Below are positions 34,384 through 43,034 of a stretch of DNA of 64,000 nt, piece by piece. The position numbers and the translations under genes were made by a program. The stretch lies in NCBI GenBank assembly GCA_902492455.1, contig CABULH010000006.1, positions 62,001-126,000 of the forward strand. Reading direction: 5' to 3'. Positions within the stretch are counted from its first letter, which is position 1; every line of letters begins with the position of its first letter. Under the pieces are notes generated by a model that had not been told where the DNA came from, searched no databases, and saw nothing but the letters and a program-made list of their open reading frames with translations. The DNA is from an uncultured Oscillospiraceae bacterium (GTDB lineage: Bacteria; Bacillota; Clostridia; Oscillospirales; Acutalibacteraceae).

Positions 34384-36381
34384 TCATTCCACCTCAGATG
34401 AAAATGCCGCAGCGATAGCCTCCGGAGGATTCTCCCCACGGTAAAAAACGGGGATTATTTCCGTGGGAGCCTGAACCTCGATTGTCCGACCGCCATCTGT
34501 CCGACCGCCACTCCACAAATCAGTCCAGACAGAACCCGCCGGCAAATAGACCTTCCGGCTCACGACGTTATCCTCAAGTACCGGCGCCACTAGCAAATCG
34601 TGTCCAAACATATAGGCGTCGTCCACTTCCCAGGCTGCGGGATCCTCCGGAAAATCATAGAATAGCGGACGCATCACCGGTGTTCCCTTCTCATGGGCCA
34701 GGCGCATCTGCTCCATAATATAGGACCGCAGAAGCAGACGCAGACGAATATATTTCTGGAAAAGAGCGAAAATTTCCGGACCGAAACTCCAGATTTCGTT
34801 AGGTCCGCCGGTACCCACCGTGTCGCCTTGAAACCCTTCCAGCGGCTCTCGCTGTCCATGGAGACGGAAGACCGGACAGAAACATCCGTACTCCAGCCAG
34901 CGGACCAGCAGCCGCCGGAAGGCGGGATCCTCGCCCTTTGCGCCGTGAAAGCCGCCGATATCTGTGGTCCACCAGGGAATGCCGGCGATTGCCATATTCA
35001 GCCCCGCGCGCAGCTGACGGTTGAGGCTGTCCCAAGAGGAATCAATGTCCCCGCTCCAGACCAAGGCGCCGTACCGCTGACTCCCCGCCCATGCGCACCG
35101 TACCAGGCTCAGCGGCTGTTTCTCTCCCTCTTCCTGCAGACCGTCACAGACCATCCGCGCATAGAACTGGGGATAAATATTTCCCACCTCTTCCACCGGT
35201 CCCAGGATATATTCATACAGGTCAAAGTCGTAGGTCATAAATTCCGGCTCCGCTTCATCCAGCCAGAAAAGCCGAATCCCTTTATCTCTGTAGCCCTCCT
35301 TCAGCGCCTTCCAGACATATTCCCGGGTTTCAGGATTGGTAACGTCAATGAAACAGGTGGGGCCGCCGAAATCCATCATCACCGGAGCGCCCTGCCGCAC
35401 ACGGGCCAGCAGACCTCGCTCCGCCATCTCGGCGTACCGTTCGCTGCGGGGGGAAACGGTGGGCCAGACGGAAACCATAGGCTCGATCCCCATTTTCCTC
35501 AGGGCAGCGCACATTCCCTCTGGGTCCGGCCAATCTTTTTCGTCGAATCGAAAATCCCCCTGATGCGGCCAATGAAAAAAATCAATCACCAATACCCCTG
35601 GCGGCAGCCCCAGTTCCGCATAGCGGCGAGCCACCTCCAACAGCTCCTCCTGGGTACGATACCGCAGCTTGCTCTGCCAGAAACCCATGGCGTATTCCGG
35701 CATCATCGGCGCCTTCCCTGTGGCAGCAGCGTATTGCTCCTCGATTGCGGCCGGCGTATCGCCGGTGCAGATCCAGTAATCCAGCTCTCGGGTGCTGTCC
35801 GCCGTCCACTCAGTTCCATTGACGCCAAAGGCCGCCTTTCCCACCGCGGGATTGTTCCACAGGAATCCGTAACCCCGGCTGGATAACAGAAAGGGAACGG
35901 ATGCCTGGCTATTGCGTTGGGCAAGTTCCAGCATACAGCCCTTGAGATTCAAATAAGGCATCTGATACTGGCCCATGCCGAAAAGCTTTTCCTCCTGGGA
36001 ATAAAACCGGACCGTCAGCCGGTACCGGCCGCCTCCCCGGCTCTTCCATTCCCGTCCGGGGATTTTCAGCGCCAGGCTGGGAGTGTCGATGGACCGTCGC
36101 CAGGCCTCCTGCAGCAGAACCTCTCCCTCTGCATTGAAAAATGTCAGCCGTCCGCCGGCGTCTATCCGGGCAGTCAGTCCGCCGCAGATCACCGACGCGC
36201 TTTGCTCATCGATCCGAACGGTGCTCTGCGCCGCTTCCGGCGGCAGGAGGGCCCAATCCCGGCCGCTGAACTCTCTTCCCATCACGGCACGAACCCGCAA
36301 AGCGTCGGATCCCCACGGCTCAATGCGCAGCGTCTCGCCCTCCCGCCGGTATTCCAGCGCGTTTCCTTTTGCAGTGAACAT
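34384..36381 (-). CDS. GH31 family glycoside hydrolase (alpha-glucosidase / alpha-xylosidase-like)
   Basis: A 665-residue cytosolic enzyme with the GH31 layout: N-terminal beta-domain, TIM barrel with the nucleophile Asp in WLDEAEPEF (about 375) and the acid/base Asp in SGDIDSSW (about 444), then PWWTTDIGGF and C-terminal beta-domains. GAGGA seven bases upstream sets the start. It is the first gene of the operon, just before the giant binding protein, so it probably removes alpha-linked glucose, xylose or a related sugar from the imported oligosaccharide. Which of the GH31 activities applies is not decided. Confidence 0.92.
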   Translation of the reverse strand: MFTAKGNALEYRREGETLRIEPWGSDALRVRAVMGREFSGRDWALLPPEAAQSTVRIDEQSASVICGGLTARIDAGGRLTFFNAEGEVLLQEAWRRSIDTPSLALKIPGREWKSRGGGRYRLTVRFYSQEEKLFGMGQYQMPYLNLKGCMLELAQRNSQASVPFLLSSRGYGFLWNNPAVGKAAFGVNGTEWTADSTRELDYWICTGDTPAAIEEQYAAATGKAPMMPEYAMGFWQSKLRYRTQEELLEVARRYAELGLPPGVLVIDFFHWPHQGDFRFDEKDWPDPEGMCAALRKMGIEPMVSVWPTVSPRSERYAEMAERGLLARVRQGAPVMMDFGGPTCFIDVTNPETREYVWKALKEGYRDKGIRLFWLDEAEPEFMTYDFDLYEYILGPVEEVGNIYPQFYARMVCDGLQEEGEKQPLSLVRCAWAGSQRYGALVWSGDIDSSWDSLNRQLRAGLNMAIAGIPWWTTDIGGFHGAKGEDPAFRRLLVRWLEYGCFCPVFRLHGQREPLEGFQGDTVGTGGPNEIWSFGPEIFALFQKYIRLRLLLRSYIMEQMRLAHEKGTPVMRPLFYDFPEDPAAWEVDDAYMFGHDLLVAPVLEDNVVSRKVYLPAGSVWTDLWSGGRTDGGRTIEVQAPTEIIPVFYRGENPPEAIAAAFSSEVE

Positions 36382-36457
36382 TGTTGATTCCTCATTCCAC
36401 TCACAATTTCATGTCTGCTCGTCCCATGCCTGTTCCGCTTCGCCGCGGAAATACCGG

Positions 36458-36487
36458 TTGATCCGAAACAGAGGATTATGCTATACT
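36458..36487 (+). promoter_or_regulatory. Promoter of the cupin-AraC regulator
   Basis: TTGATC, 18-bp spacer, TATACT, about 55 bp before the chosen start. No equally good promoter was seen on the other strand for the GH31 operon, which suggests activator dependence. Confidence 0.55.
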
Positions 36488-36543
36488 ATTTCTGTCATCT
36501 TTCAGCATATATTCATCCTAACCTTCAAGAGGGGGCACTGCCG

Positions 36544-37437
36544 TTGTATACGGAAATGAAAGTGGATGCCAACTATCGGGAGCTTCCGTCGGACAGAAAC
36601 GACAACGGCTTTCCCTTCTATTATTACTGGGCGCCCAATCTTCCCGGGGTCTCCCCGATCCCGCTGCACTGGCACAACGAGCTGGAATTTGTTCTATGCC
36701 ACGCGGAGGGCACGGCGGAGATCGACGGAATTCCCTACACCTATCACGACAACGATATTATTTTTGTCAATTCCGGACAGCTCCACTACTTTTTAGCCAG
36801 TTCCGCGGGGTTTACCCAAAGCCATGTGCTGGATGCACATTTTCTGGATTTCAAGATCAACGACTTTTGTCAGGCCGCGATTCTGGATAACCTCAACAGC
36901 GGAGAATATCAGTATCCCACCTATCTGCCGGCGTCCCATCCCTGCAACGCGGCCATCGGCCGGCTTATCGGAGATATCGTCTACGCCGAGGACCACAATA
37001 TTTTCGGCAAGGAGCTGCACATTAAATCCTTGCTGTATGAAATGATCTTTCTGCTGTACAGCAACAATCTTTTGGTCACCCGCGCGCCGCGCAAAGGCTC
37101 CCAGATGGATTACGTCAAAACGGCGCTGATTTATCTCAGCGAGAATATCTCCAATGAGGTGAATCTGGACGACATCGCCCGCCAAGCCAATATCAGCCGG
37201 TATTATCTCATCAAAATATTCAAGGATGTGGTTGGGCAGACCCCTATGGAGTATCTGAACAACCTGCGAATGGAAAAGGCGGCCACCCTGCTGATGGAGG
37301 GATACAACGTCACCGAGACCGCTTTGCGCATTGGAATGCCGAACCTCAGCTATTTTGTCCGGCGCTTCAAGCAGCATTTTCAGGTAACTCCCAAGGCTTA
37401 CCAGCATGGGAAGCGTTCGGTGGACCCTCAGCTTTAA
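36544..37437 (+). CDS. AraC-family regulator with N-terminal cupin domain
   Basis: A 297-residue one-component regulator. The cupin-type sensor (about 20-110) contains IPLHWHNELEFV and HDNDIIFVNSGQLHYF; the C-terminal AraC domain has a first helix-turn-helix around VNLDDIARQANISRYYLIKI and a second with TETALRIGMPNLSYFVRRF. The TTG start is supported by GAGGGGG eight bases upstream; the ATG four codons later is an alternative. It is divergent from the GH31 operon and convergent with the GH51 gene, overlapping its stop by 4 bp. It probably senses an intracellular sugar and activates the divergent operon. Confidence 0.9.
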   Translation: MYTEMKVDANYRELPSDRNDNGFPFYYYWAPNLPGVSPIPLHWHNELEFVLCHAEGTAEIDGIPYTYHDNDIIFVNSGQLHYFLASSAGFTQSHVLDAHFLDFKINDFCQAAILDNLNSGEYQYPTYLPASHPCNAAIGRLIGDIVYAEDHNIFGKELHIKSLLYEMIFLLYSNNLLVTRAPRKGSQMDYVKTALIYLSENISNEVNLDDIARQANISRYYLIKIFKDVVGQTPMEYLNNLRMEKAATLLMEGYNVTETALRIGMPNLSYFVRRFKQHFQVTPKAYQHGKRSVDPQL

Positions 37438-38936
37438 TCGGCCTGCTTTCTGCAGTAGCGCAGCACATTCCAGGAGCGGGGCGGAAGGGTCGCTCTTTCC
37501 CGGCCGCCGGATAGAAGGTTTTCCCGCTCCTGGGGAACCACTTTGTCTGGCTCAGCCTCGGTATTGCCCGCCTGAACATCCTTGTGGGTCAATAGAATGT
37601 GGCGGCATATTTTCAGGCCGGGGAAATCCCGCAGATCCAGCTCCAATTCCAGCGCCTCATCCAGAGAACGGTTCACCGCCATCACCGTCAGCTCTCCTTC
37701 TTCTTCCCGCCATACAGCGGCGCATTCCAAATAGGGAACCTGGCCGTATTCACGGGTCTCGTAACCCCCGCAGCGCAGCGCTGGCAGCAGGGAAATCCCT
37801 CGTCCGTAAAGAGAGGCGTGGAGATAGGGATAATAAATGGTCTGCTTCCAGACACCGCCTCCCGTTCGGGTGCGGATAGGCGCAATGACGTTCACCAACT
37901 GGGCCAGACAAGCAATTTTCACCCGATCAGCATGGCGCAATAACGTGGTGAGGAGAGTTCCCGCCACCAGCGCGTCTTCCAGGTTGTAATCCTCCTCCAG
38001 CAGCGGCGGCGCCGTCTGCCACGGCTGAATATCGGTTTCTCCAGTGCGGTACCAGACGTTCCACTCATCGTATGAAAGGTGGAGCGTCTTTTTTGCACGC
38101 TTCACCGCCTGCATATGATCGCATACGGCGATTTGGGCACGGATGCAGGCCTCCATATCCAAACTGCTGGCAAGATAGGCGGAGGTATCTCCAGTATGAT
38201 TGCCATAATAGGAATGCATAGAAAGGTAGTCCACCTCTTCGTACAGCTCATCCAGTACCGCCGACTCCCAGCGTCCGAAGGTAGGCATGGCGCGATAAGA
38301 GCTGCCGCAGGCCACCAATTCGATGGAGGGATCCACCCGTTTCATCATTTTGGCCGCCTCCCGGGCAATCCGCCCGTATTCCGCCGCGGACTTGGCGCAG
38401 GTCTGCCAGGGACCGTCCATCTCATTGCCCAAGCACCAGGTGCGGATCCCGAAGGGCGCCTTAAAACCGTTGGCGATCCGGCGGTCGCTTTCAGCGGTGC
38501 CGCCGGGATGGTTGCAGTATTCCACTAAATTTTTGGCATCTTCCGGCCCCCGGGTTCCCAAGTTGACCGCCATCATGACCTCCGTGCCTGCCCGGCGGGC
38601 CCATTCCTGGAATTCGTCGATTCCCACCTGGTTGGTTTCCACCGTCCTCCAGGCCAGATCGGCCCGGCGGGGACGCTTTTCACGGGGACCGGTACCGTCT
38701 TCCCAATTGTAGCCGGAGACAAAATTGCCGCCGGGATACCGTATAATAGGTACCTGCAGCTCTCGGACCAAAGAAAGGACATCTCCCCGAAATCCCCAAT
38801 TATCCGCGGAGGGATGTCCCGGCTCATAGATGCCGCCGTAGACACAGCGGCCCATGTGTTCAACAAAGGAACCGAATAGCCGGGGGTCCACCTCTCCTAT
38901 AACATAATCCCTGCAAAGGGTTAAACTGGCTTTCAT
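37434..38936 (-). CDS. abfA: Alpha-L-arabinofuranosidase, GH51
   Basis: It removes alpha-L-arabinofuranose from arabinoxylan or arabinan oligosaccharides in the cytoplasm. The 500 residues match full-length bacterial GH51: a TIM barrel with the acid/base Glu in CLGNEMDGPW (about 171) and nucleophile Glu in LSYDEWNVWY (about 290), plus RYPGGNFVSGYNWEDG near the N-terminus and the C-terminal beta-domain. AAGGAG lies seven bases before the ATG. It is the last gene of an operon with two GH39 enzymes, which together point to arabinoxylan breakdown. Confidence 0.96.
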   Translation of the reverse strand: MKASLTLCRDYVIGEVDPRLFGSFVEHMGRCVYGGIYEPGHPSADNWGFRGDVLSLVRELQVPIIRYPGGNFVSGYNWEDGTGPREKRPRRADLAWRTVETNQVGIDEFQEWARRAGTEVMMAVNLGTRGPEDAKNLVEYCNHPGGTAESDRRIANGFKAPFGIRTWCLGNEMDGPWQTCAKSAAEYGRIAREAAKMMKRVDPSIELVACGSSYRAMPTFGRWESAVLDELYEEVDYLSMHSYYGNHTGDTSAYLASSLDMEACIRAQIAVCDHMQAVKRAKKTLHLSYDEWNVWYRTGETDIQPWQTAPPLLEEDYNLEDALVAGTLLTTLLRHADRVKIACLAQLVNVIAPIRTRTGGGVWKQTIYYPYLHASLYGRGISLLPALRCGGYETREYGQVPYLECAAVWREEEGELTVMAVNRSLDEALELELDLRDFPGLKICRHILLTHKDVQAGNTEAEPDKVVPQERENLLSGGRERATLPPRSWNVLRYCRKQAD

Positions 38937-38952
38937 ATACCGACTCCTTCTC

Positions 38953-40857
38953 TCAGTTTGCTGCCACAGGCAGGAACCGGAATTTCGCGGTGACGTCCCG
39001 GCCGAAATCCCGAATGCCGTAGGTGATCATCAAATTTCCGGAGAACGTCTCCGGCGCTTCTCTTTCCAGGTCCACCATGATCACGCCGCCCGCGCCAAAG
39101 GGCCGAAGGGCGTAGCTGTCGCCGGAGGACCAGGGAATGGCGGGTAGTTCATCCCGCCCGCCGGCCAGATAGACGACGCTTTTGGCCGGATAGCCGTTCC
39201 GATCCCGATAATCCAGTTTCAGAAAGAGGCAGGCTTGGCGGCTCTGTTCCTGCAGGCTGCCCCAAACCTCCATCTCCACCCGCAGCGTCGCCGGCAGCCG
39301 GGAGAGCAGCACTCCGCCCAGGCCGCAGCCCACGGCGGCGTCTCCCATCCCACAATAGGCGGTGAAAGTACGGAGATCAAATTCCGCAAAGGTGTTCTTA
39401 TCCCGGTCTGGGAAAGCGTATTCCCGCCTGAGCACGGCAGCTGCGCCTCCTGCAAGAGGCGCTTTTTCCGCCGGCAGCGACCATACCGGCGGCAGGGGAA
39501 GGGCATCCGCCGCCGTCAGTTCAATAAGCAGAAAACCTGTTTCCGGCAACTGCTGGCTGATCATCAACGGTTCTCCTCCGCTGAATACGGTGCGCTGCAG
39601 GCAGACCGGCTCATCGCTTTCGCCTGTGTCCATAAAGCTGCCTCGAGTCTCGTCCACCACCGTCACCTGCAATTCCCCAGCTGGGAATGGCAGATTCATC
39701 AGCTGAATCATCAGACTTTGAGCCGGTCCCCGGTCGGTATACAGCAGCACACCCGCCCTCTTCTTATCGGCGGAGGCAAAACCACGGACGCCATCCGGGC
39801 AGCTGAGCGAAACCCGATCCACCGGCAGACGGTTATAGGCCGCCAAGGCGTGGAAAGGAGCGGTGCGCTTACCGGTGTCCAAGTCCACCAGGCTTAAGGG
39901 ACCGTTGGGCCGGTCCGCCCGGAAGCAGGCCCAGTTCACGGAAGTGATCTGAGGATGCTCCAGGGTGGTTTCCAGGGTACGCAGCACACCACGGACGGCG
40001 GCGGCTTTCTGATGCGTGTCCGGTGACCATGGCCAGTCCAGAATATGGTACTCGTTGATATGCATTTGAGTGGCCGCAAAGGCATCACCATAGCTTTGCA
40101 GCAGATTGGAGGCCAATTCTGCCCGGCCAGCCAGGGTGTCCAACCCGTAATTGTGGTAAGAGATAAAATCCAGGGGCAGACCGCGGCCGATCACATAGCG
40201 GAAAAAGGCGTCAAGATCGGTTTTGGGGAAGGAATCAATAAAGGCCAGGGACAGTCCTCCCACCAGGGCGTCTGGATCTGCCCGGCGGATGCCCTGCACG
40301 GCGTGCTCATATAAACGGATGTACTCCTCCCATTCTCCCTGAAAGAAGACCCTTTCTCCTGTCTCACCGTCTAAAATATCCGGTTCATTCCACACCTCGT
40401 GGGCTGCCATTGGCCATCCCTTTTCCCGGTAATGGGCAGCGATGGCAGCGCACAGCGCCTCCCACCCCTCGTAACTGACCGGCGGAAATTTAAAAGCTTT
40501 GGGCGTGTCGGGGCGCTGTAAGGCCGGTGGAGTGAAGGCGTATGAAAGATAGGGCTGGGTACCGTCCGCAAATAGCCTTTCCAACAGCCCGTCCAGAAAA
40601 TCGAAACTGCTACGCATACCGCCGTCCGGAGCAGGCAGTCCCAGATCGTCGCCCAGACCGTTGTTTCCCATGGATAGATCCACCCGCATGTTTTCACAAC
40701 CCAACTCCCCGATCAGCGGCTCATCCCGCCGGAAACCCGGCTCCTCATCCTGCAAAAAGGAATATGAGATAGAGAAGGTGTTTTGACGTTTAAACAGGGG
40801 AATCCCCGTTTTTTTTGCAAAGTTAACCGCAACAATAGCCTGGTGATGATCGGGCAT
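38953..40857 (-). CDS. GH39-type glycosidase (beta-xylosidase-like), cytosolic copy
   Basis: A 634-residue enzyme without a signal peptide. The catalytic barrel has the acid/base motif EVWNEPD (about 156) and a likely nucleophile Glu in MHINEYH (about 266), consistent with GH39 in clan A. A C-terminal beta domain follows. It is closely similar to the lipoprotein encoded next to it over the whole length (GIPLFKRQNTFS, SENMRVDLSMGN-type block, WNEPD, AATQxHINE). The likely role is cleavage of imported beta-xylosides or relatives; GH39 also includes other specificities. AAAAGGGGGG before the ATG supports the start. Confidence 0.85.
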   Translation of the reverse strand: MPDHHQAIVAVNFAKKTGIPLFKRQNTFSISYSFLQDEEPGFRRDEPLIGELGCENMRVDLSMGNNGLGDDLGLPAPDGGMRSSFDFLDGLLERLFADGTQPYLSYAFTPPALQRPDTPKAFKFPPVSYEGWEALCAAIAAHYREKGWPMAAHEVWNEPDILDGETGERVFFQGEWEEYIRLYEHAVQGIRRADPDALVGGLSLAFIDSFPKTDLDAFFRYVIGRGLPLDFISYHNYGLDTLAGRAELASNLLQSYGDAFAATQMHINEYHILDWPWSPDTHQKAAAVRGVLRTLETTLEHPQITSVNWACFRADRPNGPLSLVDLDTGKRTAPFHALAAYNRLPVDRVSLSCPDGVRGFASADKKRAGVLLYTDRGPAQSLMIQLMNLPFPAGELQVTVVDETRGSFMDTGESDEPVCLQRTVFSGGEPLMISQQLPETGFLLIELTAADALPLPPVWSLPAEKAPLAGGAAAVLRREYAFPDRDKNTFAEFDLRTFTAYCGMGDAAVGCGLGGVLLSRLPATLRVEMEVWGSLQEQSRQACLFLKLDYRDRNGYPAKSVVYLAGGRDELPAIPWSSGDSYALRPFGAGGVIMVDLEREAPETFSGNLMITYGIRDFGRDVTAKFRFLPVAAN

Positions 40858-40887
40858 TGCCGGCCCCCCTTTTTCTATGTTTTCCGC

Positions 40888-42915
40888 TTATTGGCTCAGC
40901 CGGAATTTTACTGTGCTGCCCTTGCCCGCGTCCCGGATACCGTAGGTGAGGATGATATCTCCGCTGAAGCCATCCGGTGCTTCCTGCCGAAAATCCAGCG
41001 TAATCATGTCGTTTTCTATATTCCTGATTTCTCCGGGGCTTTCTGACCATGGAATGGTGGGAGGCGGAGCGCTTAAAGCGCCGGTGTACACGGTGCTTTT
41101 TAGGTTTTTTCCGTCCGTGCCGCGGTAATCCACCTTGAGGAACACGCTGGAACGGTCGGATTGGCTCTCCATCGGACCCCAGGTTTCCATTTGCACCGTC
41201 AGTTTATCCGGTAGGTTGGTCAGCACCGCAGCCCCCATTCCCAGGCCCTGATCGTTGTTTCCCATACCGGCGTAGGCGGTGAAACTGCCCAAATCAAACT
41301 CGGAGAAGGTATTCTTTGTCCGATCCTGAAAATAGTACTCCCGCCGCGCTACCGTGGCGATGCCGGCGTTCACCGGATTTTCCCCCTCCATATCCCAGAC
41401 CGGCGCTTTTTTCTCCGCTGCGCCGTGACGGGTGATTTCAATATACAGCATTCCCTTGGGAGCGATGACTCCGTCGTAACGCAGGTTCACGGTGGACTGT
41501 CCATCCGCCGACCAAATACATTCCAGTTCATCGGATTTTCCTGTGTCAATAAAGCTGGAATGCTGTTGATCGATGGCGTAAACCCGAATATCGCACACCG
41601 GAAAGGGCAGATTGTCCAGTGCGACGGTCAAAGCCTTTTCGCTGAAGCTTTGGGAATAAAGCACCACGCCCGCCCGGTCCGTATCCACGGCGGCGAAACC
41701 GTCCGCTTTGCCCTTGGTGTCCAGTGCAACCCGGTCAATAGGCATATTGTTATATACCGACAGCACATGATAGGGAGCGAAGCGCTTGCCGGTTTTATTA
41801 TCCACCATGTTCAATCCTTCGCCGTTGTCCCGCCAGGTGGCCCAGTTGACACAGGTTACCTGGGGCATATCTATAATCCGCTGAATGGCCTGAAGCATCA
41901 GGGGAACCACCGTGTAGGTATTGGCCTTCTCGGTGGTGATTCCCTGAGTATCCACCACATGAAATTCATTAATGTGCAGCTGTGTGGCGGCAAAGGTATC
42001 GCCGTATTGAGCCAGATACCGGTTAGCCACGTCGGTATAGGTCAGATAGCCGCTGGTTCCGTAATTGTGATAGGAGATGAAATCCAGCGGAAGCTGTTGG
42101 TCCCGGACAGCTTCAAAAAATTCCTCCAGCTTGCCAGTCTGAGCAAAGGTATGGATAAAGGCCAGAGACAGCCCGCCAACGCTGGCGTCTGGATTGGCGG
42201 CTCGTATACCCCGAACCCCATATTCATACATCTTGATGTACTCCGCCCATTCGCCCATAAAAAAGACATTTTCCTGGGTGATGCCATCGTAAAGATCAGG
42301 CTCATTCCAGATCTCATGGGCTGCCAAAGGCCAGCCCAGCTCCTGATAATGGGCGGCAATGGTCCGGCACACGTTTTCCCATTCGTCATAATCAGCAGGC
42401 GGATAGCGGAAAGCCCCTTCAACTCCCTCCTGTTTCAAGCCGTCCGGCGTGAAAGAATAGGAAAAATAGGGTTGGGTGCCGTTTTTGTAAAGAACCTTCA
42501 TCAACAGATCCAGCGCCATGAAATCATAGGTGAGGTTTCCCGGAGTTCCTAATCCCAGAAATTTGCCCAGACCGCCGTTGCCCATGGAAAGATCCACCCG
42601 CATGTTCTCGCTGCGCAGTGCCTGGAGATCGCCGGCCGCCTTGATGAATTTGGAGCTGTCCCCTCCCAAACCAAAGGAATAGGAGACGGAAAAGGTGTTC
42701 TGCCGCTTAAAAAGCGGTATGCCTTCCTTCCGGGAAAAATCTGCCACTGTTACATTTTCCGATGTGCGGTCAAAATCCGGGTTGTCCGGTACGGATATTT
42801 CCGTCCCGCCGGAATCTGTACTGCCGGAGGAAACAGGATTCGTCTGGCAGGCAGTCATGCCCGCACAGACCGCCAGCACCGCCGCGCAAGCAATGATGCA
42901 TGTCGTTTTCTTCAT
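40888..42915 (-). CDS. GH39-type glycosidase, secreted lipoprotein copy
   Basis: A 675-residue homologue of the next gene downstream, with an added lipoprotein signal (MKKTTCIIACAAVLAVCAGM, lipobox MTAC) and a Ser/Thr-rich tether. Catalytic motifs are EIWNEPD (about 202) and LHINEFH (about 316). It should act outside the membrane, before import, while its twin acts inside. Spacing to the downstream gene is 30 bp. Upstream is an intercistronic hairpin after the large LamG gene. Confidence 0.87.
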   Translation of the reverse strand: MKKTTCIIACAAVLAVCAGMTACQTNPVSSGSTDSGGTEISVPDNPDFDRTSENVTVADFSRKEGIPLFKRQNTFSVSYSFGLGGDSSKFIKAAGDLQALRSENMRVDLSMGNGGLGKFLGLGTPGNLTYDFMALDLLMKVLYKNGTQPYFSYSFTPDGLKQEGVEGAFRYPPADYDEWENVCRTIAAHYQELGWPLAAHEIWNEPDLYDGITQENVFFMGEWAEYIKMYEYGVRGIRAANPDASVGGLSLAFIHTFAQTGKLEEFFEAVRDQQLPLDFISYHNYGTSGYLTYTDVANRYLAQYGDTFAATQLHINEFHVVDTQGITTEKANTYTVVPLMLQAIQRIIDMPQVTCVNWATWRDNGEGLNMVDNKTGKRFAPYHVLSVYNNMPIDRVALDTKGKADGFAAVDTDRAGVVLYSQSFSEKALTVALDNLPFPVCDIRVYAIDQQHSSFIDTGKSDELECIWSADGQSTVNLRYDGVIAPKGMLYIEITRHGAAEKKAPVWDMEGENPVNAGIATVARREYYFQDRTKNTFSEFDLGSFTAYAGMGNNDQGLGMGAAVLTNLPDKLTVQMETWGPMESQSDRSSVFLKVDYRGTDGKNLKSTVYTGALSAPPPTIPWSESPGEIRNIENDMITLDFRQEAPDGFSGDIILTYGIRDAGKGSTVKFRLSQ

Positions 42916-42978
42916 TGTTTTCCGACCTGCCCTTTCCTATGGTTTGATATCCTGGTATTAAATATTGACTGAGAAGGA

Positions 42979-43017
42979 GACGGGGCGCCGCTAAGCATTT
43001 TCGGCGGCCGCCCCGTC
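42979..43017. terminator. Intercistronic hairpin
   Basis: A 9-bp perfect GC stem (GACGGGGCG against its complement) with further inner pairing (CCG/CGG) lies after the LamG-esterase gene. No U-tract follows on the minus strand, so it is more likely a partial terminator or stabiliser. Confidence 0.5.
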
Positions 43018-43034
43018 CTGTTATATAGCTCCGG

